NCBI RefSeq assembly: GCF_946477055.1
Contig: NZ_CAMKXG010000237.1
Location: forward strand, 1 to 5,542
Length of the DNA stretch: 5,542 bases
Reading direction: 5' to 3'
Source of the DNA: Lonsdalea britannica
Lineage (GTDB): Bacteria; Pseudomonadota; Gammaproteobacteria; Enterobacterales; Enterobacteriaceae
Shown piece by piece: positions 1-5,542 of the stretch; position 1 is the first letter of the stretch, and each line of letters begins with the position of its first letter. The notes under the pieces were generated by a model, which worked only from the letters and a program-made list of their open reading frames with translations, searched no databases and was not told the origin of the DNA. Made by a program: the position numbers and the translations under genes.

Positions 1-848
1 ATTTGCGTCAGCAGGCTGGCGCTGACCGGCGCCGATCCCATCCGCACCACACGCACGCAGGACACGTCGCTGCTCGCCAACAAGGCTTTCTCGCGCAGCA
101 TCATGGCGATCATCGGCGGCACGGCGGTCAACCAGCTACAGCGAAAGTCATGAATGGCGCGAATGTAGGCCGGGGCGGTGAACTGCGGCAGGATCACCGC
201 GCTGACGCCGCTTGCCAGCGATAACAGGATCAACGCCAGCGCATTCATATGGTAAAACGGCGCGGCGATCAGCAGCCGTTCTCCCTCTAGTTCGCCTGCG
301 TCGCGGCGCGTCTGGACGACCCATCGATGGCTGTCATGCGTTAGACGCACGCCTTTGGGCATCCCGCTGGAGCCGGAGGTGTACAGCAGCAGCGCCAGAT
401 CCTGCGGACGCGCCTGATACGGCGTCAACGGTCCGGGGTCGGCAAACGCGTGCAACGCGTCATCGCTGAAGGAGACGCACGGCAGCGCGGGCGGGAGGCG
501 GTGTCGCTGCGCCTCGTCGGCGAAGGCCAGCACGGCGCCACTATCTCGCAAAATCGCGTGCAGGGTGTCGGTCGGCAGCTTGATATTGACCGGGACCGCG
601 ACCAGTCCGGCGCGCAGGATACCGAGCAACGCGGCGATATAGGGTATGGAGTTCAGTCCCAGAATGGCCACCCGACTGCCCGGTTCGAATCCACGCGCCA
701 GCAGCGCGCGACCGATGGCATCGGCCTGTTGATTGAGCTGCTCATAGCGGTAGGTGAGGGCGGGCCCTTCATCCTGCGGGGCGATGAGCGCCGTCAACGA
801 GCTGTCGCGCAGATTGGTGTCCAGTACGCCGAGGTTACGAGCGGTCAT
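1..848 (-). CDS. AMP-forming acyl-CoA ligase (ANL superfamily), 3' end outside window
   Basis: Read from ATG at 848 to the window edge, one uninterrupted frame gives 282 residues, roughly the first half of a typical enzyme of about 500. It should activate a carboxylic acid with ATP to an acyl-adenylate and transfer it to CoA in the cytoplasm. The ATP-binding P-loop motif YTSGSSGMPKGV is at 156-167. The N-terminal LTYRYEQLNQQAD at 31-43, the stretch RAGLVAVPVNIKLP at 79-92, the later APFYHMNAL and RMGSAPVS near the edge are all in family order. The C-terminal domain with the catalytic lysine is not in view. The start overlaps the VOC stop as ATGA and has only a weak GAG upstream, so translation probably depends on coupling to the VOC gene. 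The acid cannot be predicted from the visible part. A free-standing adenylation domain feeding a carrier protein is a less likely alternative. Confidence 0.92.
   Translation of the reverse strand, partial: MTARNLGVLDTNLRDSSLTALIAPQDEGPALTYRYEQLNQQADAIGRALLARGFEPGSRVAILGLNSIPYIAALLGILRAGLVAVPVNIKLPTDTLHAILRDSGAVLAFADEAQRHRLPPALPCVSFSDDALHAFADPGPLTPYQARPQDLALLLYTSGSSGMPKGVRLTHDSHRWVVQTRRDAGELEGERLLIAAPFYHMNALALILLSLASGVSAVILPQFTAPAYIRAIHDFRCSWLTAVPPMIAMMLREKALLASSDVSCVRVVRMGSAPVSASLLTQ
845..848 (-). other. ATGA stop/start overlap between VOC and ligase genes
   Basis: The ligase ATG (846-848) shares two bases with the VOC TGA stop (845-847). With little Shine-Dalgarno sequence before it, this is the classic geometry for termination-reinitiation, linking production of the two proteins. 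Confidence 0.8.
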
Positions 849-1633
849 GGCAGAAACTCGAGTAGGTTGTTGAACATCGGGAGCGCGACGACCAGTTGTT
901 CGGACCGTTCGCTGACCGGCAAGCCGAGCGCCCGCGCGTTTTCAGCGATTTGTGGACGGTCGCCGCCGTGAAAACGAAGCGCCGCGAACTGGCTGTCGCA
1001 CGCGTCGTCGAGGGCGATCAGCGAGGGATAGCGTTGCGCAAAGGCGTCATGAGGGAGAAACGCCAGCGAGAATGACGGCGTCAGCGCGCCCAGCGCCCGA
1101 TACTGCTGCGCAAGCGCGTCCGGATCGCGGCCCACCACGGTCAACTGGCCGATGCGCGTGACGCCGTTCGGATGCCGTAGCCACGGATCGCGCCAGACCA
1201 GCTCCGGCGTATGATGCTGGCAGAAATAGATGCGCCCGGCGCTGAAGCTGCCTGCGGCGAGATGCACGGTGCTGAAACGCGCCGCCAGCGCGTGTCCGTC
1301 CACCGTGACGGGGCGTGAGAAGTGGCTGACCGGCTGGGTGGCGAATCCCGCCGTCTGTAGCCGGTCGGCGCTGGCGTCGATGTCCTGACTGCCGAACACC
1401 AGCCCGTCCAGACCGCCCGGCCCATCCAGCAGTTCCCGCCGCCGAGGCGCTTCGTCCGGCGGCAGGCCAAGGATCTCCAGATAGTGACCCTCGAACATGA
1501 TGAGATGGTTGATCGACCCCAACGAGTGGCGACCGCGCGGCGTGAGCGTAAAGCCCAGCTGTTGCAGCAGGGTCGCAGCCCGGTCGGTGTCGAATCGGGC
1601 ATTAAGCACCACATGGTCCAGGGAAAGCGTCAT
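845..1633 (-). CDS. VOC-superfamily protein with glyoxalase-3-like domain
   Basis: This 262-residue protein belongs to the vicinal oxygen chelate fold group. It begins LSLDHVVLNA (His7) with GFTLTPRGRHSLGS at 27-40, NHLIMFEGHYLEILGLP at 42-58 and QHHTPELVWRD at 139-149, the pattern I associate with the Glyoxalase_3-like family. A second repeat-like half follows from about residue 168 (LTVVGRDPDALAQQYRALG). VOC proteins act as isomerases, lyases, epimerases or dioxygenases on small oxygenated substrates, and this subgroup is largely uncharacterised. I use ATG at 1633 because TGAGG is 8 bp upstream and the conserved strand starts at once. The longer in-frame start at 1705 would add 24 unconserved-looking residues and overlap the thioesterase. 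The gap from the thioesterase is 10 bp, and the TGA stop overlaps the ligase ATG. Reaction and metal use are not predictable; His7 and Glu53 are candidate metal ligands. Confidence 0.87.
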   Translation of the reverse strand: MTLSLDHVVLNARFDTDRAATLLQQLGFTLTPRGRHSLGSINHLIMFEGHYLEILGLPPDEAPRRRELLDGPGGLDGLVFGSQDIDASADRLQTAGFATQPVSHFSRPVTVDGHALAARFSTVHLAAGSFSAGRIYFCQHHTPELVWRDPWLRHPNGVTRIGQLTVVGRDPDALAQQYRALGALTPSFSLAFLPHDAFAQRYPSLIALDDACDSQFAALRFHGGDRPQIAENARALGLPVSERSEQLVVALPMFNNLLEFLP

Positions 1634-1641
1634 CGTCTGTG

Positions 1642-1645
1642 CCTC
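1642..1645 (-). promoter_or_regulatory. Shine-Dalgarno site deciding the VOC gene start
   Basis: GAGG, sharing bases with the thioesterase TGA stop, lies 8 bp before the ATG at 1633. It favours this start over the in-frame ATG at 1705 and suggests that ribosomes ending the thioesterase re-initiate here. Confidence 0.7.
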
Positions 1646-2063
1646 ACGCGGTCGCCGTTGAATAGAGGCCGCGGCCGCTGGCGACCAGACGTCCCTCGGC
1701 GTCAAACAGCTCGGCTTCCGCGCAGGAAACCTGTTTGCCGAGTTTGATCACCCGACCCCGGGCGCGCAGATCGCCGCGCGCCGGACGGTGATAGTCAACG
1801 TGCAGATTCAGGGTGGGCACGCCGCGGCCGGTAAAGGCCACCAGCGCCCAGTCGGCGGTGAGGTCGATGAGGGCGGCGAGGATGCCGCCGTGGGTGTAGC
1901 CGCCGGCCGGATTAACGACCCACTCTTCACGCCAGCGCGCGGTGAGCTCAATCTCGCCGTCGCTGACGGCGACAACGCTCAGGCCAAGCCACTGATGATA
2001 AGGGCCTGCCAGCAGGCGGGCCTGAACGTCGGCGATATCTAAGGGTGTAGAGGACTGCGTCAT
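1644..2063 (-). CDS. PaaI-like hotdog-fold acyl-CoA thioesterase
   Basis: This 139-residue protein has the size and signature of the PaaI/YbgC-like hotdog thioesterases, cytoplasmic enzymes that hydrolyse acyl- or aryl-CoA thioesters. The key segment is NPAGGYTHGGILAALID at 51-67. HGG at 58-60 opens the central helix, and Asp67 sits nine residues after the histidine, the position of the catalytic Asp in E. coli PaaI (comparison from memory). The later LNLHVDYHRPA, and a C-terminal strand with AEAELFDAEGRLVASG, also fit the family. The ATG at 2063 has AAGG 8 bp upstream, and the gap to the dehydrogenase is 31 bp, the widest in the cluster. Beside an acyl-CoA ligase, it may release the final acid or rescue CoA from dead-end thioesters. 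The acyl group is unknown. A non-catalytic hotdog role is possible but less likely with the Asp present. Confidence 0.9.
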   Translation of the reverse strand: MTQSSTPLDIADVQARLLAGPYHQWLGLSVVAVSDGEIELTARWREEWVVNPAGGYTHGGILAALIDLTADWALVAFTGRGVPTLNLHVDYHRPARGDLRARGRVIKLGKQVSCAEAELFDAEGRLVASGRGLYSTATA

Positions 2064-2071
2064 GGGCTTTA

Positions 2072-2075
2072 CCTT
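2072..2075 (-). promoter_or_regulatory. Shine-Dalgarno site of the thioesterase gene
   Basis: AAGG, within a short A-rich stretch, lies 8 bp before the ATG at 2063. It supports that start and independent ribosome loading despite the 31-bp gap. Confidence 0.65.
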
Positions 2076-2089
2076 TTTAGTCGGAGAAT

Positions 2090-2102
2090 CGCCCTCAGGG
2101 CG
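2090..2102 (-). other. small inverted repeat enclosing the dehydrogenase stop codon
   Basis: On the minus strand CGCCC, then the TGA stop as a three-base loop, then GGGCG form a perfect 5-bp stem. No T-run follows directly, so it does not look like an intrinsic terminator. It could mildly affect termination, mRNA processing or re-initiation before the thioesterase gene, or be chance in GC-rich DNA. Confidence 0.3.
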
Positions 2103-3111
2103 TCACGATAACCTTGCCGAGGACTTCGCGATCTCGGATTAGCCTCAGCCCTTCCGCCGCCTGTTCCAGCGGGATAATGCGGTCAATCAGCGGGTCGATT
2201 TCACCGCGTGCGACTTTGTCGATGAGGGCGACCAAATCTTCCTGGTAGAAGCTGTTGGAGCCTTTGATGTTCAGCTCGAAGCTCCACACGTAGCGTAAAT
2301 CCTCCTGCGGGTCGTATCCGGCGGTCGCGCCGCAGACCAGCAGCAGGCCGCCGCGTTTCAGACAGCGCAGCGACGGACGCCAGGTGTCCCCGCCGGTGAA
2401 ATTGATGACCACGTCCATGCCGCCTTCATAGGTGCGCCGCTGGGGCTTGCCGAAGGTGGCTATGGCCCAGCGGGAGAAGTCCGTGTCCCGGTAGTTCACG
2501 ATGTGATCGGCACCCAGCGCCCGCAGCGCTTCGCCTTTTTCATCGCTGCCCACGCAGGCGATGACCTCCGCGCCGAGTCGTTTCGCCAGCACCACGCAGG
2601 CGGAACCGACGCCGCCGCTGGCGCCGAGGATCAGCACACGGTCGCCCGCCTTGATCGTGTGGTGGGTGATCAGCATGCGATGCGCGGTGCCGTAGGCGAC
2701 CGGCAACGCCGCCGCCTGAGCGAAGCTGACGCTATCCGGCAGGGCGATCAGCTGGGCGGCGTCGGCCAGCGCGTACTCGGCCATACCGCCGTCAATCATT
2801 TCGCCCATCAGCCCGACGTTTGGCTTGAGCGGATTGACCAGCACGCGGTCGCCCACGCGCCAGCCGTCGACGCCGTCGCCGATGTCGACGAGGGTGCCCG
2901 CCAGATCCAGCCCCGGAACTACGGGCAGTGGAATAGTGATTCCGGGCATGCCTATCACGGTGAAGACGTCGTGATAGTTGAACGACGAGGCGCCCACGCG
3001 CAGCACGACGTGGCCGGGTTGCGGCGTCGGCCGCGGATGTGTGTCAACGACCTGTAGCTGGTCAAGATCGCCGTGCTGTGTCAGCACCAGCGCTTTCATG
3101 GTTTTGCTCAC
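2095..3111 (-). CDS. medium-chain dehydrogenase/reductase, apparently zinc-free
   Basis: This 338-residue NAD(P)H-dependent oxidoreductase of the MDR superfamily has an N-terminal GroES-like domain (about 1-135) and a Rossmann domain (about 136-280) with the nucleotide loop LGASGGVGSA at 162-171 and GADHIVNY downstream. The segment SSFNYHD at 42-48 resembles quinone or enoyl reductases and lacks the catalytic-zinc cysteine. PGLDLAG at 66-72 replaces the GHE of zinc alcohol dehydrogenases. All four cysteines (first at 172) lie in the Rossmann half, so the structural-zinc cluster is absent. The start is GTG at 3111, chosen because AGGAG stands 7 bp upstream; the ATG at 3099 would be 19 bp away. 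The gene follows the binding protein by 21 bp. A likely role is reduction of an activated double bond or carbonyl (quinone, enone or enoyl-CoA type), but the substrate and NADH versus NADPH preference are not determined. Confidence 0.92.
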   Translation of the reverse strand: MSKTMKALVLTQHGDLDQLQVVDTHPRPTPQPGHVVLRVGASSFNYHDVFTVIGMPGITIPLPVVPGLDLAGTLVDIGDGVDGWRVGDRVLVNPLKPNVGLMGEMIDGGMAEYALADAAQLIALPDSVSFAQAAALPVAYGTAHRMLITHHTIKAGDRVLILGASGGVGSACVVLAKRLGAEVIACVGSDEKGEALRALGADHIVNYRDTDFSRWAIATFGKPQRRTYEGGMDVVINFTGGDTWRPSLRCLKRGGLLLVCGATAGYDPQEDLRYVWSFELNIKGSNSFYQEDLVALIDKVARGEIDPLIDRIIPLEQAAEGLRLIRDREVLGKVIVTP

Positions 3112-3118
3112 GAAAAGT

Positions 3119-3123
3119 CTCCT
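3119..3123 (-). promoter_or_regulatory. Shine-Dalgarno site deciding the GTG start of the dehydrogenase
   Basis: AGGAG lies 7 bp before the GTG at 3111 and 19 bp before the next in-frame ATG at 3099. This spacing makes GTG the better start and adds four residues (MSKT) to the protein. Confidence 0.8.
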
Positions 3124-3132
3124 GTCGGGCGG

Positions 3133-4128
3133 TTAGTTGGCCTGAGGGGCAATGGTTTTTGACTGCTGGTAAGGACCGGTCACGAATAGGTTGTCGTTCA
3201 GCGTGCCTTTGATGGCGCCGCTGTCGAGGAACACCTTGTGCTGCAGTTTCAGCGTGTCGATATCCGCCGGTTCAAACGACAGGCGGTTCATGCTTTGCCA
3301 ACGGCCGACATAGACTTCGGCGTCTTTGCGGGGGAGATTGGCTTGGGTTTGTAGCAGTTGCACCACCTGTTGCGGATGGTCCTGACCCCAACTCAGCGTA
3401 TCGCGCAGCGAAGCAATCACGCGGGCCACGGCGTCGGGATGCTGTTCGATAAAATCGCTGCGCACGGCGCCCACGCCGATGTAGGGGACCGCGTCGCTGT
3501 GCGTAATTTTCCGCCACTCGTCTGCGAAGCTGCCGAGCGGTCGGGTGTGCAGATCGTCCAGCTGTCCGATGGTGACCGAACGCAGCGCGGCGGCGTCCAC
3601 CTGCTTTTGCGAGAGGAACTGCGCCAGCCGTGACTCGTTGCCCCCGACCAACGAGAAGTCCGCGGGCTTGATGCCATAGTTGCGGCTAAGGATGGCGCTG
3701 GCGATCACCGCGACCGAGGAGCCGGCAGGCGACATGCCGATTTTCTTCCCTTTCAACTGCGCCAGCGAGGTGATGGGAGAGTCTTGCGGAACGACAAACT
3801 GGACGTCGGCGGGCTGCGTAGCGGCGAAAATCTTCACCGGCACGCCCTCGGCGGCGGTACTGAAGATCCCGGCCAGCGGCGCGCCAAAGGCCAGATCGAT
3901 AGAGCCGGAGGCCAGCGCCTTCACCGGCGCGTTGACGTCGGGGAAATGAATGAATTCGGCGTCGATGCCGTGACGCGCCAGAAACTCGGTGCTTTCCAGC
4001 ACGGCGCCGTACCCGAGGCTGACGCCGCTGGTCCAGTAGCCGATGCGGACTTTCTCCGCCGCCGAGGCGGCATGGGCGAACAGCGTCCCCGCGACCATCA
4101 GGGCCGCAACCACTTTTATTTTCATCAT
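3133..4128 (-). CDS. periplasmic substrate-binding protein of NMT1/SsuA/TauA type
   Basis: This 331-residue protein should capture the substrate in the periplasm and deliver it to the permease. Residues 1-23 form a Sec signal peptide: basic start MMKIK, hydrophobic core, and a likely cleavage site at ASA|AEK. There is no lipobox cysteine, so it should be soluble. The mature part opens with VRIGYWTSG, followed by FPDVNAPVKALASGSIDLAFG and later LKGKKIGMSPAGSS, the usual domain-one layout of nitrate/sulfonate/taurine-type binding proteins. Total length is normal for the family. The gene begins 1 bp after the permease TAA. Two tandem ATG codons (4128 and 4125) could start it; the modest GGGA at 4134-4137 is 5 bp from the first and 8 bp from the second, so the second may be used, which costs one residue. 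The ligand is not identifiable. In tauABC the binding protein comes first, whereas here it comes third and directly precedes the enzymes. Confidence 0.93.
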   Translation of the reverse strand: MMKIKVVAALMVAGTLFAHAASAAEKVRIGYWTSGVSLGYGAVLESTEFLARHGIDAEFIHFPDVNAPVKALASGSIDLAFGAPLAGIFSTAAEGVPVKIFAATQPADVQFVVPQDSPITSLAQLKGKKIGMSPAGSSVAVIASAILSRNYGIKPADFSLVGGNESRLAQFLSQKQVDAAALRSVTIGQLDDLHTRPLGSFADEWRKITHSDAVPYIGVGAVRSDFIEQHPDAVARVIASLRDTLSWGQDHPQQVVQLLQTQANLPRKDAEVYVGRWQSMNRLSFEPADIDTLKLQHKVFLDSGAIKGTLNDNLFVTGPYQQSKTIAPQAN

Positions 4129-4129
4129 G

Positions 4130-4903
4130 TTATTCCCGGGTCAGTTTTTTCCAGCGGAACAAACGCCGTTCCAGCGGTTTAAGAATGCCCCCCTCTAGCA
4201 GCAGCATGAGAGAGACCAGAAGTACCGTCCAGGCGAAGACCTGATCGGTTTGAACCAGATCGCCCGCCTGTCGCAGGCGATAGCCGATGCCGTTGGACGC
4301 GCCCAGCGTTTCGGCCACCAGCGAGACGCGCCAGCCGAAGCCGAAGGCCAGTCGCGCGCCGGAGAAGAAGTAGGGCAGGATCGTCGGCAGGTAGATTTTC
4401 AGCAGCGTCTGCCAGCGGTTCATGCGGAAGCTGCGCGCCAGTTCGAGATACTGCGACTCCACCGTTTGCGCGCCCTGCCAGACGTTGGTCAGGATCAGCG
4501 GCATCGCGGTCATGAACACTACGAACACCGTCGTCGCGTTGGAGATGCCGAACCAGATAATGGCGAAGATCGCCCAGATGGCCGAAGAGACGCTGTTGAA
4601 CACCGCCAGCAGCGGCTCGAAAAATTGCGCCAGACGGCGACTCGCGCCGAGCGCCAAGCCCAACGGCGTACCGACCAGCGTCGCGAAAGCAAAGCCCAAC
4701 GCCACGCGCGACAGCGTGATGCCGACGTCCTCCAGCAGCGTGCCGCTACGCCACAGCATGGCCAGCGCCTGCGCGGTTTTTTCCGGCCCCGGCAAGATGA
4801 AGGCGGGCATCCGTAGCGCCAGTAACCACCACGCCAGCAGGAAAATTGCCAGCAGAGTGACGCGCTGTAAGATCAGCGTGGACAGCGAACGTGAGTGCGT
4901 CAT
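4130..4903 (-). CDS. ABC importer inner-membrane permease, SsuC/TauC-like
   Basis: This 257-residue protein forms the membrane channel of the importer (BPD_transp_1 family), of normal length for SsuC/TauC. Hydrophobic segments lie near residues 14-30, 67-87, 98-118, 124-142, 176-192 and 225-245, consistent with six membrane helices. The coupling-helix (EAA) region runs from E154 (ELARSF) through KIYLP at 169-173 to LP at 176-177, followed by SGARLAFGFGW and VAETLGA, typical of this subfamily. The Gly usually found in the EAA loop is Arg160 here. I chose ATG at 4903, not the in-frame ATG at 4981. The shorter form begins 1 bp after the ATPase stop, has GGAGG at 6 bp spacing, and drops 26 Arg/Cys-rich residues that overlap the ATPase gene and look like out-of-frame translation. 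The tight junction implies coupled translation with the ATPase. Transport direction is inferred to be import because a binding protein follows. Confidence 0.95.
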   Translation of the reverse strand: MTHSRSLSTLILQRVTLLAIFLLAWWLLALRMPAFILPGPEKTAQALAMLWRSGTLLEDVGITLSRVALGFAFATLVGTPLGLALGASRRLAQFFEPLLAVFNSVSSAIWAIFAIIWFGISNATTVFVVFMTAMPLILTNVWQGAQTVESQYLELARSFRMNRWQTLLKIYLPTILPYFFSGARLAFGFGWRVSLVAETLGASNGIGYRLRQAGDLVQTDQVFAWTVLLVSLMLLLEGGILKPLERRLFRWKKLTRE

Positions 4904-4904
4904 G

Positions 4905-5542
4905 TCAGACCTCCATCCGCAGCAGACGAACCTGTTCGCTGACCGCTTGACTGGTCGGCAGACGCGGGCGCGCGAGCTCAATGTGCTGGATATGATGGAC
5001 GCGGCCGGGATTGGGTTTAAATATCATCACCCGGTTCGCCAGCACGACGGCCTCTTCGACTTCGTGCGTGACCAGCACGATAGCCATTCCGGTCAGACGC
5101 TGGATGCGCAGAATTTCGTCGTGCATGGTGCTGCGCGTTTGCGGGTCCAGTTTGGAGAAGGGTTCGTCCATCAGCAGGATCTCCGGCTGCGTGACCAGAC
5201 TGCGCGCCAGCGCGACCCGGCTGCGCATGCCGCCGGAGAGCTGATAGGGCCAGTAGCGGGCGAAGGCGGACAGCCCCACCAGTTCCAGCGCCTCGGTCAC
5301 CCGACGTCGCCGTTCGGTCGGAGTGAGCCGCAGCGTCTCCAGACCGAAATTCACGTTTTGCTGCACGCTGCGCCACGGCAACAGGCGATCTTCCTGAAAC
5401 AGATAGCCGATGCGCTGCCAGTGCCGGAAGTGGGCGGCGGGTTCGCCCTGAATCATCAGCGTCCCCCGATCGGCGTCTTCCAGCCCGGACAGGATGTTGA
5501 GCAGGGTACTTTTCCCGCAGCCGGACGGGCCGATCAGCGCCA
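4905..5542 (-). CDS. ABC importer ATPase, NitT/TauT/SsuB type (5' end outside window)
   Basis: This is the cytoplasmic ATP-hydrolysing subunit that powers the importer encoded by the next two genes. The reading frame is open from the window edge to a TGA stop at 4905-4907, giving about 212 visible codons; the start and an estimated 30-50 residues lie beyond 5542. Landmarks appear in the expected order: Walker A GPSGCGKST at 5505-5531, Q-loop glutamine (LFQED) at 5394-5396, signature LSGGM at 5226-5240, Walker B LLMDEP at 5160-5177, D-loop FSKLD at 5145-5159 and the switch histidine in THE at 5064-5066. All catalytic residues are present. Two spots depart from the form I know for the family: MRSR follows the signature where MRQR is usual, and the D-loop has Lys where Ala is usual. 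The C-terminal PNPGRV segment resembles the PRPGR segment of SsuB/TauB-like proteins. Family assignment is secure; the substrate is unknown. The upstream promoter is not visible. Confidence 0.95.
   Translation of the reverse strand, partial: ALIGPSGCGKSTLLNILSGLEDADRGTLMIQGEPAAHFRHWQRIGYLFQEDRLLPWRSVQQNVNFGLETLRLTPTERRRRVTEALELVGLSAFARYWPYQLSGGMRSRVALARSLVTQPEILLMDEPFSKLDPQTRSTMHDEILRIQRLTGMAIVLVTHEVEEAVVLANRVMIFKPNPGRVHHIQHIELARPRLPTSQAVSEQVRLLRMEV
4910..4914 (-). promoter_or_regulatory. Shine-Dalgarno site deciding the permease start
   Basis: GGAGG sits 6 bp before the ATG at 4903 and lies inside the last codons of the ATPase gene. It supports the 4903 start over the upstream in-frame ATG at 4981. 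Confidence 0.8.

Noticed and set aside
1..848. Possible frameshift or pseudogene in the ligase, since no closed reading frame lies wholly inside the window here
   Set aside because: Codon-by-codon reading from 848 to the edge stays open with every motif in one frame; the gene simply runs out of the window.
450..971. Plus-strand open frame across the ligase/VOC junction
   Set aside because: It lies opposite two genes with strong family motifs in their own frames and shows no recognisable domain.
1634..1705. 24-residue N-terminal extension of the VOC protein from ATG 1705
   Set aside because: It overlaps the thioesterase end, looks unlike the family, and the ATG at 1633 has GAGG at good spacing just before the conserved first strand.
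2503..3057. Long plus-strand open frame (184 codons) opposite the dehydrogenase
   Set aside because: It is antisense to a clearly coding gene, its translation is rich in His, Arg, Gln and Asp with no recognisable domain, and GC-rich third positions on the coding strand explain the absence of stops.
4250..4816. Long plus-strand open frame (188 codons) opposite the permease
   Set aside because: The product is almost wholly Arg, Gln, Asp and Ala without motifs, as expected for a shadow of a membrane-protein gene; no Shine-Dalgarno or neighbour logic supports it.
4904..4981. 26-residue N-terminal extension of the permease from ATG 4981
   Set aside because: It overlaps the ATPase coding end in another frame, is Arg/Cys-rich, and the ATG at 4903 has a better Shine-Dalgarno site.
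4130..5542. Assigning the transporter as a sulfonate, taurine or nitrate importer (ssu, tau or nrt)
   Set aside because: Sequence family alone does not set the substrate, and no desulfonation or nitrate-assimilation gene is visible nearby.

Overview
The window is a dense, GC-rich, single-strand gene cluster. Seven genes, the two outermost cut by the window edges, all read on the minus strand with gaps of -4 to 31 bp. That layout says one polycistronic operon, transcribed from high to low coordinates, with its promoter beyond position 5542. The GC-rich third positions, frequent CTG leucine codons, TGA/TAA stops, good Shine-Dalgarno sites and Sec-type periplasmic binding protein point to a Gram-negative proteobacterium. 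My best guess is a gammaproteobacterium related to the GC-rich Enterobacterales, but genus cannot be fixed from this sequence.

The first half of the operon (5542 to 3133) is a complete NitT/TauT/SsuABC-type ABC importer. It has an ATPase (5' end cut off), an inner-membrane permease and a periplasmic substrate-binding protein with a signal peptide. The two junctions inside the importer each leave only 1 bp between stop and start.

The second half (3111 to 1) is an enzyme module. It encodes a medium-chain dehydrogenase/reductase that appears to have lost its zinc sites, a PaaI-like hotdog thioesterase, a VOC/glyoxalase-3-type protein, and an AMP-forming acyl-CoA ligase (3' end cut off). The last two genes overlap by ATGA.

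Together they look like a pathway that imports a small organic acid or precursor, activates it as an adenylate/CoA thioester, reduces or oxidises it, and may release or recycle the acyl group by hydrolysis. The substrate cannot be read from the sequence. No sulfonate monooxygenase, TauD-type dioxygenase or nitrate reductase is visible, so the usual substrates of this transporter family are not supported by context. No RNA gene, mobile element, CRISPR array or convincing terminator was seen, and no non-coding stretch exceeds about 31 bp.
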